This document shows positions 16,611-24,602 of a stretch of DNA of 64,000 nt, piece after piece. The position numbers were made by a program, and so were the translations under genes. Numbering within the stretch: the first letter of the stretch is position 1; each line of letters opens with the position of its first letter. The stretch is from Aquimarina brevivitae (GTDB lineage: Bacteria > Bacteroidota > Bacteroidia > Flavobacteriales > Flavobacteriaceae): contig NZ_SGXE01000002.1 in assembly GCF_004216895.1 (NCBI RefSeq), forward strand, positions 124,001-188,000, read 5' to 3'. The notes beneath the pieces were generated by a model. That model saw only the letters and a program-made list of their open reading frames with translations, searched no databases and had not been told where the DNA came from.

Positions 16611-18809
16611 TTATGTATATTGATAAGGCAGGATAATGGTAACGCGTGTACCCTGTTCGCCAAGATGCTTTTTGTTTTCAATAGTCAACTTGGTTTCTAC
16701 CTTAAACTCTTTTGCCAATAGCTGTAGCCTTTCTGACGTAATGGTGGTAGCCAAGGATTTTTTGTCAGGATTAGACGAAGTGGACTCGGCTTCAATACCT
16801 TTACCATTATCCTCGATAACACAAATCAGTTTGTGGTCTTTAAAAGTAAAAGTGATATCAATTTTTTTGTTAGCATCTGTTTTATGAAAAGCGTGTTCAA
16901 TAGCATTTTCTACAAAAGGTTGAATCATCATCGGTGGAATGCAGATCTTTTCTTTATCAATAGCGCTTGGCAAGTGTAGATTGTACTCGTAGGGGATTTC
17001 TGCTCCAAGATTTTGTACGGCAACATAATTATCCAAGGCTTGTAGTTCATTTTCCAAGGGCACAATTTTGTCCCTTGAGTTTTCAAGCGTAATTCGCAAT
17101 AATTTTGAAAATTTAGATAGATAGGTGACCGCTTTTTTAAACTCTTTATTAAGAATCATGCCTTGCAAAACAGAAAGCGAATTAAATACAAAATGCGGTG
17201 TCATCTGAGACCGTAATAATTTTTGCTCGACTAAAATATTTTCATTGATTGATTTTATATTTCGAATCCGTAATATAAATATTCTAGCACCTAATACGAT
17301 GGCTAGTAAAAGAATACCAATAATCGCATAGAGCGTTTGGCGTTGAGAAATGGCCAAGTTTTCATCTACGGTTTTAATTTTTTTGGTTAGCGTAATTTCC
17401 TTTGTTTTGGCAGCATCCAATTCTTTTTGATACTTGTACTCATATTCTAGTCGAGTAATTTTTTGGATATTTTCTTTATTAAAGACACTATCATTCATTT
17501 TTTTGAAAACTTTCTGAGTTTCAAAAGCATTTTTGTAATCCTTAAGTCCAATATAAATATCCGATAACAATTTTGCGATATCTCGTTGTGCCGTAATGCC
17601 ATCCGTTTCTATAGCAATCCTCTGGGCTTGAAGTGCATTATCTAATGCTTTAGTATATGCTTTTTGATGATAAAAAATAGTAGCCATACCAAACAAAGGT
17701 CTATAAAGGCCTATAGTATATCCCATCTTTTTATTTAGGGTAAGTGCTTTTTCATAATTTTTATAAGCCTCGCTATAGTGCTGGCGGATCAGTTGGAGAT
17801 CGGCTAAATTATTTAAGCTAAAAGTAACACCGACTTGATTTTCAATTTGTTCATTGATGGCTAAAGCTTCATCGAAGCAGCTATACGCTTTTTCATAATC
17901 TTTCAGCTCTTTATAAACATTACCAGTGTCATTGAGATATCTCGCAATCAAACGTTTATTTCCAATTGCTCTATATTTTTGTAATCCTTTTTTAAAATAG
18001 AACAGTGCTTTGTTGGGTTGGTTGTTATTTTTATAAAATATACCAAGATTACTATATAAGTATTCGATATTTACATTTTCTGATTTCTCGGTAATTTCTA
18101 GGGCTTTATTATAGAATTCTAGCGCTTTTGGAAAGTTACCTTGTTCGGTGTAGACACTCCCTAAATTACTAGATGTTTTTGCTATCCCGTATTCGTCTTT
18201 GATTTCTTCTCTTATCTCTAGTGATTTTAAATAGTTGTTGATTGCGGAATCATAATTTCCCTGATCTGCATATATATTCGCAATATTCATCAAACTCGAA
18301 GCAATATCCTTAGGACTATTCAGCTCTTTATCGACAACCATTGCCTTTTTGTAGTACTCAATTGCCTTATCAAAATTTCCTTTGCGATAATACACATTAC
18401 CCATCGCATTCAAAGTATAGGAAATCCCTTGCTTATGGTCTAATGCTTCATAGGACGACAAGGCCTGGTTAAAATAAAGTAAGGCTTTATCATTATTCGA
18501 TTCTACTTTTTCAATGTACCCTCTAAAGTAAGTAATTGTAGCTCTTGGAATTTTTAAATCTATCTTCTCAGCGATAGCTTCTGCCTGGTCTGCCAGTAGT
18601 CTGGCACCAGTGGGGTCATTAGGGTAGGTCTCGTAGATAGTGTCAAGCATACGCTCAACGCGTATAGAATCCTGCTCTTTGAAGTTTATAGCTTCTTGTT
18701 GTCGCTTTTCGATATCAGTGGTTTGAGCAAAATTTACGAAAGTCCCACTCAAAAATAGGCTTATAAAAAGTATAAAGAAGAGATTCTTAAAACTGTGACT
18801 AGCTACCAT
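16611..18809 (-). CDS. TPR-containing LytS-type sensor histidine kinase
   Basis: A 732-residue membrane kinase. An N-terminal signal/anchor (FFILFISLFLSG) leads into an extracytoplasmic array of about eight TPR units (residues about 95-440, typical YRKGNFDKAIEYYKKA). A coiled coil and one membrane helix (about 492-514) follow. The cytoplasmic His_kinase domain has the phospho-acceptor H539 in SQMTPHFVFNSLS, and a HATPase domain has ENAIEHAF and EDNGKGI. Kinases of this class usually pair with LytTR regulators, but none is in the window. The input is unknown; TPRs suggest protein or peptide binding. Confidence 0.88.
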   Translation of the reverse strand: MVASHSFKNLFFILFISLFLSGTFVNFAQTTDIEKRQQEAINFKEQDSIRVERMLDTIYETYPNDPTGARLLADQAEAIAEKIDLKIPRATITYFRGYIEKVESNNDKALLYFNQALSSYEALDHKQGISYTLNAMGNVYYRKGNFDKAIEYYKKAMVVDKELNSPKDIASSLMNIANIYADQGNYDSAINNYLKSLEIREEIKDEYGIAKTSSNLGSVYTEQGNFPKALEFYNKALEITEKSENVNIEYLYSNLGIFYKNNNQPNKALFYFKKGLQKYRAIGNKRLIARYLNDTGNVYKELKDYEKAYSCFDEALAINEQIENQVGVTFSLNNLADLQLIRQHYSEAYKNYEKALTLNKKMGYTIGLYRPLFGMATIFYHQKAYTKALDNALQAQRIAIETDGITAQRDIAKLLSDIYIGLKDYKNAFETQKVFKKMNDSVFNKENIQKITRLEYEYKYQKELDAAKTKEITLTKKIKTVDENLAISQRQTLYAIIGILLLAIVLGARIFILRIRNIKSINENILVEQKLLRSQMTPHFVFNSLSVLQGMILNKEFKKAVTYLSKFSKLLRITLENSRDKIVPLENELQALDNYVAVQNLGAEIPYEYNLHLPSAIDKEKICIPPMMIQPFVENAIEHAFHKTDANKKIDITFTFKDHKLICVIEDNGKGIEAESTSSNPDKKSLATTITSERLQLLAKEFKVETKLTIENKKHLGEQGTRVTIILPYQYT

Positions 18810-19125
18810 AGTAATATACTGTAGAATGTATTATTATTTAACCCGTGGCAAATATAGAATACTGTTTTAAATAGAGCCTGATAGGCTTTGAACTATTTAT
18901 ACGATAGAATCTTATTATTTTAACTAGTAATCCTAAATAACGCTGATATATCAAGCGCATTATAGAACTAGAGTTCAATGCTGAAATCATCTTGAACTAT
19001 CAAGATCTTCAAATTCCTATGAACTATCGGAATTTATCATTTGATAACATTACTTTTGCGACATTGAGTTGTTGGAATTGGAAAAATCAAGTTACTGAAA
19101 TCTCTTATTAAATTATTGTTATCGT
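18810..19125. promoter_or_regulatory. Divergent intergenic region with TGAACTAT repeats
   Basis: This 316-base spacer between divergent genes holds TATATTTG on the minus strand (18856-18849) as the likely -7 box of the kinase gene and TACTTTTG on the plus strand (19051-19058) as a possible -7 box for the lipoprotein gene. The octamer TGAACTAT occurs three times in the same orientation at 18889-18896, 18993-19000 and 19020-19027. The second copy lies in the small palindrome CTTGAACTATCAAG. The repeats could be operator sites. Confidence 0.45.
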
Positions 19126-19803
19126 TTGAATAGGCTTACCCAAATTTTTAGACTGTTATTGCTGATTGTGATGTTTTACGGATGTAAGGCTCAAAAATCT
19201 TTTATTGATCATAATCGTCCCTTAACAAATATTAGTGATCAAGTGTTGAAACATGCACTTCTTTTAAAAACAATTGATGAATATATTGAAAATGCCTATT
19301 ATGAAAGGCAAATTCAATCTCGTTACAATGATAAATTTTTAATAACCATTTATATAAAGAAATTATCTGATTTAGAGGATCAAAGTTATGTTTTAGGTGA
19401 TAAACCTTATTTGTCATCAGTTTTTAACACACCTCCATCTTACTTTTTTATGTATAATGATCGTATTGTTTTTATTTATAGTAATACTGAAAAGTACGCG
19501 AATCCTAAACTATTTACCGAGGATCAGGTAAAGTTGTTTAATGCGAAACTTTTGGATGATTGGAACATCTATACAGATCCTACATTGCCTAAAGGAGCAA
19601 TTCTATATGGTAAAGATATTAAGTATAGTTTACATCCCAAGTATTGGGTAATTAAACAAGGGAAGAAGAAAATTGTAGATTATACGAAATTTAGGGAAAA
19701 TGAATTTTTGTACCATGATCCTAATTATTGGTATTCAGATGAAGTTAATTTAGATAGTTTACGGATTCATAAAGGTGATATAAACGATTATATAGTAAAT
19801 TAA
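19126..19803 (+). CDS. Hypothetical lipoprotein, paralogue 1 (TTG start)
   Basis: A 225-residue predicted lipoprotein (LLLLIVMFYGCKAQ, Cys20) that I cannot assign to a named family. The start is TTG: an in-frame stop lies 30 bases upstream and no ATG is available before the signal peptide. Its central part (SYFFMYNDRIVFIYS, then KYANP, then LLDDWNIY) aligns with the next gene, so the two are diverged tandem paralogues. Both are AT-rich even for this genome. It is probably exported to the envelope; function unknown. Confidence 0.65.
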   Translation: MNRLTQIFRLLLLIVMFYGCKAQKSFIDHNRPLTNISDQVLKHALLLKTIDEYIENAYYERQIQSRYNDKFLITIYIKKLSDLEDQSYVLGDKPYLSSVFNTPPSYFFMYNDRIVFIYSNTEKYANPKLFTEDQVKLFNAKLLDDWNIYTDPTLPKGAILYGKDIKYSLHPKYWVIKQGKKKIVDYTKFRENEFLYHDPNYWYSDEVNLDSLRIHKGDINDYIVN

Positions 19804-19829
19804 ATAATTCCTTCGTAAAACTAGATAGT

Positions 19830-19859
19830 GCAGATTTGTAATCCGCGGCGCAAAAGCGC
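19830..19859. repeat. REP-like double hairpin between the paralogues
   Basis: An imperfect hairpin GCAGATT-TGT-AATCCGC (19830-19846) is followed at once by GCGC-AAAA-GCGC (19848-19859). The local GC content is far above that of the flanking spacer. It resembles the short palindromic GCAGATT...AATC...GCGC elements scattered between Bacteroidota genes. The family assignment is inference. Confidence 0.4.
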
Positions 19860-19900
19860 TATGAGAATATTAAGAAAATATAGACGAATAAGATTATTCT

Positions 19901-20470
19901 ATGAAAAAAAGTATATCCATATTAAGTATTCTAATAGCTTTTATAAGCTGCCACAGACCAGAAAAATTAGTCCGTTTATACAAAGATTTGGAAAAAATAG
20001 CATACACCGATCAAAAAGTTCTTGAGGCAATTAGTAACTATGAAAAAGAGAATAATCCTGAAAACTTTCTTATTATTTTGGTCCAAGATAAAAAGGATAT
20101 TTTCTTAACTAGAATGGTTAATCTATCTTCTATCTATCGTCATCCAATATCTTCTTATTTTTATTTTAATGGTAAACCTGTATTGGTTTATTCAAAAAAA
20201 GATAAATATGTCTATCCACCTAATTACCCGGAATCATTTTTGAATGAAGTAAAAAGATATCTTCACGATGATTGGTACTTAATTTGTAGAGATGGAGGTA
20301 TAGAATTCACACCTATGATAACCGATCATTCGGATATCTGGGTTTTAAAACCAAATAACAAAATTATTAAAAAAACTCCTTTTGATTTAAATCTATCCAA
20401 AATACAATATGGGCAAAAGGAATATGATTTTACCTATTATCAATATTTGATCGAGTATAGAATAAAATAA
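19901..20470 (+). CDS. Hypothetical lipoprotein, paralogue 2
   Basis: A 189-residue predicted lipoprotein (SILIAFISCHRP, Cys17). The middle section SSYFYFNGKPVLVYSKKDKY and the later YLHDDWYLI correspond to SYFFMYNDRIVFIYS and LLDDWNIY in the preceding gene, with similar spacing, which marks an old tandem duplication. No enzymatic motif is apparent. It is separated from its paralogue by about 100 bases containing a REP-like hairpin, and is convergent with the transglutaminase gene. Confidence 0.65.
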   Translation: MKKSISILSILIAFISCHRPEKLVRLYKDLEKIAYTDQKVLEAISNYEKENNPENFLIILVQDKKDIFLTRMVNLSSIYRHPISSYFYFNGKPVLVYSKKDKYVYPPNYPESFLNEVKRYLHDDWYLICRDGGIEFTPMITDHSDIWVLKPNNKIIKKTPFDLNLSKIQYGQKEYDFTYYQYLIEYRIK

Positions 20471-20484
20471 AAACTCCCACTGCG

Positions 20485-20524
20485 CAAAGTTTGAATTTGT
20501 CGAATTTTCGAATTCAGGACTTTG
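20485..20524. terminator. Long imperfect hairpin between convergent genes
   Basis: CAAAGTTTGAATT (20485-20497) can pair with AATTCAGGACTTTG (20511-20524) apart from one bulged base. It lies between convergent stop codons and may end transcription, although it lacks a clear T tract. Confidence 0.4.
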
Positions 20525-20551
20525 AGCAATGATAACACGAGTGCCTATTCA

Positions 20552-21562
20552 TCACACCTTCTTTACCTTAACCGTATACGTTGCTATAATAGCATCATCA
20601 ATTTTGAGATGCACATCATAAGTTCCTTTGATCTTAAACCGATGGCTTATCGTTAGGATATTATCCTTTTGCGCTTTCACATCGCTTGGTAATTCTTTTT
20701 CTTTAGGTCCTAGGTAAAGTACTAGCGCAACATTTTTTGGAAGTACATCCGTATTCGTACCAATGCTAAAGGTGGTTGCTTTATCTGTTGTGGTCTCAAT
20801 GTCCATGGTTTTGGGATAGATTGGGGAAACACCTGTGGCGAAACTCTCACCATATACCAATGGAGCATTGACAAATTCAGTTGCTGTTAAGGTTGCATCT
20901 AGTAACCATTTTTTATCCAATGGAAAATGATTTTTGGCAAACAGGGTGGGATCGGTCAAAAAATATCCGTCATTATAGGCTTTGATAAATACATAGTATT
21001 CGTCCAAATATCCACTGGCCCAGGTGGCATCGCACACATACCATTTGCCATTTAGTTGGACCGCGTTCCAGGAATGATTAGGCGTATCTAACGCTAACAC
21101 ATTAGCGCTAACAGTTCTGCCATATCCATCTACAATTTCGCAAGGTAGGTTGGCTAAATAGCACAATTCTTTAAGCAAATAGGCATATCCCGTACACATT
21201 GTAGCTTTATATTTGAGTAGCTTTTTAAAGGCTTTTCTGGCATAGTTATAATTCCATTTCATAAAAGATATGGAATCGTGTTGAAGCTTGTTACGTTGCC
21301 GTTCCACTTTGAGAAACTGTCGGTTATCGCCCTTGATGTTTTGACAAACCCACAGGTAGATAGCTCTGAACTTTTCTACATCAGTAGATAAATCCTTAGT
21401 TAATTGATGAGCTAAGACCGGTAGATTGTCTAAGGAAGCGCCATAATAGAATTGTGCTCGATTGTCAGCTTTTGTAAAATCTACAGCCGCGAAATCCGAT
21501 ACCTGTGCAAACAAGGGTTGTATACTTAATATAATGGGAAGTAGATACCTGGTTAGTTTCAT
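20552..21562 (-). CDS. Secreted transglutaminase-like protein
   Basis: A 336-residue exported protein (signal ending QPLFAQ) with a transglutaminase/protease-like core. The Cys-His-Asp triad is C123 (ATMCTGYAYLL), H163 (NHSWNAV) and D178 (YVCDATWASG). The N-terminal part has the usual AIYLWVCQNIKGD helix. The C-terminal 110 residues look like a beta domain. Such proteins in Bacteroidota are probably periplasmic peptidases or cross-linking enzymes; the substrate is unknown. The gene lies 13 bases after the CarboxypepD-like gene on the same strand and is probably co-transcribed. Confidence 0.82.
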   Translation of the reverse strand: MKLTRYLLPIILSIQPLFAQVSDFAAVDFTKADNRAQFYYGASLDNLPVLAHQLTKDLSTDVEKFRAIYLWVCQNIKGDNRQFLKVERQRNKLQHDSISFMKWNYNYARKAFKKLLKYKATMCTGYAYLLKELCYLANLPCEIVDGYGRTVSANVLALDTPNHSWNAVQLNGKWYVCDATWASGYLDEYYVFIKAYNDGYFLTDPTLFAKNHFPLDKKWLLDATLTATEFVNAPLVYGESFATGVSPIYPKTMDIETTTDKATTFSIGTNTDVLPKNVALVLYLGPKEKELPSDVKAQKDNILTISHRFKIKGTYDVHLKIDDAIIATYTVKVKKV

Positions 21563-21575
21563 AAGAATTGCAGTT

Positions 21576-22256
21576 TTATTTAGATTTAGACTGGTATACT
21601 TTCTTTACCGCAACGGCGCCCATCAGCATAATAGTTTCCTCTTTTAGATCTACGGCTAAGGTTACTTCTTTTGCTGAGCTTGTATCCAAAACAGGTACTT
21701 TTTTGGTCTTAAAGCCTAGATAATTAAAGACCAATACATCTCCTTTTTTTAAGAGTTTAGGGAAGGTAAACTTACCATCAAAATCGGTTTGTATACCTAT
21801 TGTAGACCCCTGCAATACTACATTGACACCAGGTAAAGGGATTTCACCATCTGTAACTACGCCTTTAATGGTAGTTTCTTGTAACGATAGCGTATCTGAT
21901 ACGGATGCCTGATCCTTATCGGCAACTACTTCTTTTGTAGAATTCTCTTGAGCTTGTGCTTTTGCAAACGAAAAAAAGGCGATACAGCCCAAAACCAGAC
22001 TGTTAATAAAGTTTGTCCTCTTTTTTGTAAGGGTAGGATAGGTGTAGGTGGTGAATTGATCGGTTTTAAACCTTCCACAAGTGTTTTGAGCTGAATGATT
22101 TTTAAAATAGGTATTAATTTCTTCGGATTTCATAGTCGAAAAATCTACTACTTCTTTTTTACAAGAATCACAAAACCCTCCTTTTGGCGTAGGCGCAAAA
22201 TGATTAAAGTTTTGAGTACATGGTTTTTGGATACTTAGGTTGAATTGCGTTTTCAT
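21576..22256 (-). CDS. Cys-motif / CarboxypepD_reg-like membrane protein
   Basis: A 226-residue protein in three parts. A cytoplasmic N-terminus carries four Cys-like positions (KPCTQNF, GGFCDSCKKEVVDFS, NTCGRF). It is followed by one membrane helix near residues 80-100 (FINSLVLGCIAFFSFAKAQA) and a beta-sandwich of the carboxypeptidase-regulatory type (TIKGVVTDGEIPLPGVNVVLQ, TDFDGKFTFPKLLKKGDVLV). The N-terminal motif, with CDSC, recurs in Flavobacteriaceae and may bind metal. The role is unknown; the linkage to the transglutaminase suggests joint action at the envelope. Confidence 0.7.
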   Translation of the reverse strand: MKTQFNLSIQKPCTQNFNHFAPTPKGGFCDSCKKEVVDFSTMKSEEINTYFKNHSAQNTCGRFKTDQFTTYTYPTLTKKRTNFINSLVLGCIAFFSFAKAQAQENSTKEVVADKDQASVSDTLSLQETTIKGVVTDGEIPLPGVNVVLQGSTIGIQTDFDGKFTFPKLLKKGDVLVFNYLGFKTKKVPVLDTSSAKEVTLAVDLKEETIMLMGAVAVKKVYQSKSK

Positions 22257-22490
22257 AGTATATATGTTTTGGTTATGGCATCAAACCTATGCGTTAGCGT
22301 AGCGATACCCAATATGGAATTAGGGAACGAGCTGTTAAAATGCGTAAAACTACCTTTTTGATTATTGTGCTCTATAAAAAATGACGCAAATAGGATTTGC
22401 CTTAATGTTCACCAAAAAAATAAGTATACCCGCTCAAGCATTGTAAAACCTGTGGTTTTGACCTAAAAATAATTTTTTTCACCCTTGGAT

Positions 22491-22518
22491 GTAACAAATC
22501 AGAAACTACTGCATCAAA
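22491..22518 (+). promoter_or_regulatory. Candidate ECF-sigma promoter
   Basis: GTAAC (22491-22495), 16 bases, CATCAAA (22512-22518), 25 bases before the hydrolase start. The -35 GTAAC and spacing resemble ECF-dependent promoters, and the operon it precedes encodes an ECF sigma factor, so autoregulation is likely. This is an inference; no TAnnTTTG box lies here. The rest of the 22257-22542 spacer shows nothing clear. Confidence 0.5.
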
Positions 22519-22542
22519 GGGAAAACCAAAAACAACATCACA

Positions 22543-23388
22543 ATGAAAACTTTCAATTACATCTTCGTATTTTTATTTGCAGTTACAACAATGACAGCAC
22601 AATCCACAGCAATTAAAGTAGAGGTCAACGGCACCGGTGACCCAGTCCTATTCTTACCAGGCTTTACTAATCCCGGATCTATTTTTAAGTCAACCGCAGC
22701 AAATCTTAGCTCTAAAGGGCAACACCATTTTGTATCCTATGCAGGATTTAATAATATACCTACAATTGAAATGCCCTGGTATGATACTTTGCGCGCTGAT
22801 TTATTGACCTATATTGATAATAATGCTTTACATAACTTAACTATCATATCGCATAGCATGGGTGGTAACTTAGCGGTCGATCTCGCAGCCGCAAGACCCG
22901 ATGCAGTAAAAAATATGGTCTTGATAGACGCGCTACCTTGTATGCGAGCAGTGATGATGCCTGGCGTTCCGGCAACGCAATTGCAATATGATAGTCCATA
23001 CAATAATCAAATGTTATCGCTAAGCGAGGAGCAGTTTAAGCAGTCCGTTACCTTTATGGCTAAGAATATGACCAATAAAGAGGATAAAGTGGACACCTTA
23101 CTACAGTGGATGTTAGAGGCGGATCGCAAAACGTATGTCTATGGTTATACCGATTTATTGAAACTAGATTTAAGACCAAAATTAACTACTATCAAGGCCA
23201 AAACATTAATTCTTGGAGCTACTTTTCCATCGCTGGAGATGGCTAAAAACACCCTTGAAACCCAGTATGCTAATCTTAAAAATAAAAACATCGTAATGGT
23301 GCCCAACAGTAAACACTTTATTATGTTTGATCAACCAGAAGTCTTATACGCAAAAATAAATGCCTTTCTAACCAATGACCAATTTTAA
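22543..23388 (+). CDS. Secreted alpha/beta hydrolase
   Basis: A 281-residue hydrolase with a signal peptide (FVFLFAVTTMTAQ). The nucleophile elbow SHSMGG places Ser105, the oxyanion segment is FLPGF at about 37-41, and the catalytic His is in NSKHFIMFDQPE near residue 263. It probably cleaves an ester, lactone or amide in the periplasm; the substrate is unknown. The 3' end overlaps the ECF sigma gene by 14 bases, so translation is coupled and expression is likely tied to the sigma factor. Confidence 0.82.
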   Translation: MKTFNYIFVFLFAVTTMTAQSTAIKVEVNGTGDPVLFLPGFTNPGSIFKSTAANLSSKGQHHFVSYAGFNNIPTIEMPWYDTLRADLLTYIDNNALHNLTIISHSMGGNLAVDLAAARPDAVKNMVLIDALPCMRAVMMPGVPATQLQYDSPYNNQMLSLSEEQFKQSVTFMAKNMTNKEDKVDTLLQWMLEADRKTYVYGYTDLLKLDLRPKLTTIKAKTLILGATFPSLEMAKNTLETQYANLKNKNIVMVPNSKHFIMFDQPEVLYAKINAFLTNDQF

Positions 23389-23872
23389 AACTATCCCATC
23401 GATTGAAGCATTGTATACACAGTATTATCCTATGGTGCTGCAGATGAGTTTAGGTTTTGTCAAGGGAGATCGACCGGTAGCTAAAGATCTTGCACAACAA
23501 GTATTTATCAATGTTTGGAGCGCCTTAGATCAATTCAAAGAAACTGCGAGTTACAAAACCTGGATATATCGCATTACCGTAAATACCTGCTTGCAATATT
23601 TGCGCAAGCAAAAAACAAAACCAACCGCTCGTTTTGATGAAGTAGCGTATAAATTACAGCAAGTGGAGCAACCACAAGAGAATCAGGATCATAGTGAGCT
23701 GTATACAGCTATAGGTCAATTAAATGAAGTTGATCGGCTGCTGATTATGATGGTGCTCGAAGAGCAGGAATATGAGGATATCGCAGAAGTGATGGGGATT
23801 AGCGCCGTAAATGTTAGGGTAAAAATTCATAGAATTAAAAAACGACTTAAAAAAATATTACAAGATGGATAA
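23375..23872 (+). CDS. ECF-family RNA polymerase sigma factor
   Basis: A 165-residue sigma factor with region 2 (YPMVLQMSLGFVKGDRPVAKDLAQQVFINVW, with SYKTWIYRITVNTCLQYLRKQ) and region 4 (LNEVDRLLIMMVLEEQEYEDIAEVMGISAVNVRVKIHRIKKRLKK). No extra domain is seen. It overlaps the hydrolase gene upstream by 14 bases and the membrane-protein gene downstream by 8 bases, so all three form one tightly coupled operon. Confidence 0.92.
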   Translation: MTNFKTIPSIEALYTQYYPMVLQMSLGFVKGDRPVAKDLAQQVFINVWSALDQFKETASYKTWIYRITVNTCLQYLRKQKTKPTARFDEVAYKLQQVEQPQENQDHSELYTAIGQLNEVDRLLIMMVLEEQEYEDIAEVMGISAVNVRVKIHRIKKRLKKILQDG

Positions 23873-24464
23873 GGATTTAGAACAATTAAAAAAACAATGG
23901 AGCAGTAATAAAAAAGAAATTACTACTACCTCTGAAGCAATAGAACAGCAGCTGCAAAAGCTAAAAGCCAAAAAGAAATCCAGTGCCAAGTTTCATTATG
24001 GCAATATAGTAGTACTTGCCGCAACAGTAGTAATGCTGGTGTTATTCTTTTACTTCCTGGCTCCTGTGCAGCACGTTTTAAGCAGGGTAGGGGTAGGACT
24101 TATGATAGGAGGGTTGATACTTAGGATAATCATTGAATTTGTAAGTGTAGCTAAGGTTAAAAAGATCAACATGGCCGATCTGGCGGTCCAAAATCTAGAG
24201 CAAACGCGTGCCTTTTATAATTTCAGAAGGGTAATCCATAAGCCCATAACCATTGCCATATTCGCAGCGTATAGTATAGGCTTCTTTATGCTTATGCCTG
24301 AGTTTAGCAACTATTTCGAAGCGTGGCAATTGATCGTAATGAACGTTTCGTATATCGCTATTGCTAGTGTGCTTATTTGGATCATAAGAAAGGATGTTAA
24401 AAAAGAATTGAAAAACCTATCAGAGATCATTGCCGTAAAACAAGAGTTGACCAAAGCAGAATAG
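23865..24464 (+). CDS. Four-helix membrane protein, candidate anti-sigma partner
   Basis: A 199-residue protein with a charged N-terminal cytoplasmic part (DKDLEQLKKQWSSNKKEI, then a basic KLKAKKKSS) and about four membrane helices from residue 45 to 175. No zinc-binding anti-sigma HxxxCxxC motif is visible. Its position directly behind the ECF sigma gene, with an 8-base overlap, suggests an anti-sigma or sensor function, but only context supports that. Confidence 0.65.
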   Translation: MDKDLEQLKKQWSSNKKEITTTSEAIEQQLQKLKAKKKSSAKFHYGNIVVLAATVVMLVLFFYFLAPVQHVLSRVGVGLMIGGLILRIIIEFVSVAKVKKINMADLAVQNLEQTRAFYNFRRVIHKPITIAIFAAYSIGFFMLMPEFSNYFEAWQLIVMNVSYIAIASVLIWIIRKDVKKELKNLSEIIAVKQELTKAE

Positions 24465-24476
24465 TATTTTTTATCA

Positions 24477-24563
24477 GGGCGTTACCCTTCGGGTCGGGCT
24501 ATACGCTTCAAGTCCTCGCCTGATGATTTCAGGCTGTGGGCTTTTCACTCCTATCCCTAACGC
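24477..24563. repeat. Intergenic palindromic element (GGGCGTTA...TAACGC)
   Basis: An 87-base GC-richer block with terminal inverted repeats GCGTTA (24479-24484) and TAACGC (24558-24563). Internal hairpins are ACCCTTCGGGT (24484-24494) and CCTGA-N5-TCAGG (24519-24533). The sequence style (GTTACCC, GGGTCGGGCT, TCCCTAACGC) matches a repeat I have often seen between genes in Bacteroidota. It lies between convergent genes and its GC content contrasts with its surroundings. Confidence 0.6.
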
Positions 24564-24602
24564 AAATGCATCAGGAATTAATACCGTTACGTAATCGCAT
24601 AA

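Noticed and set aside
21574..21590. A TTTATTTAGATTTAGA stretch similar to metal dyads A and C
   Set aside because: It encodes the final Ser-Lys codons and stop of the CarboxypepD-like gene on the minus strand, and has no second arm.
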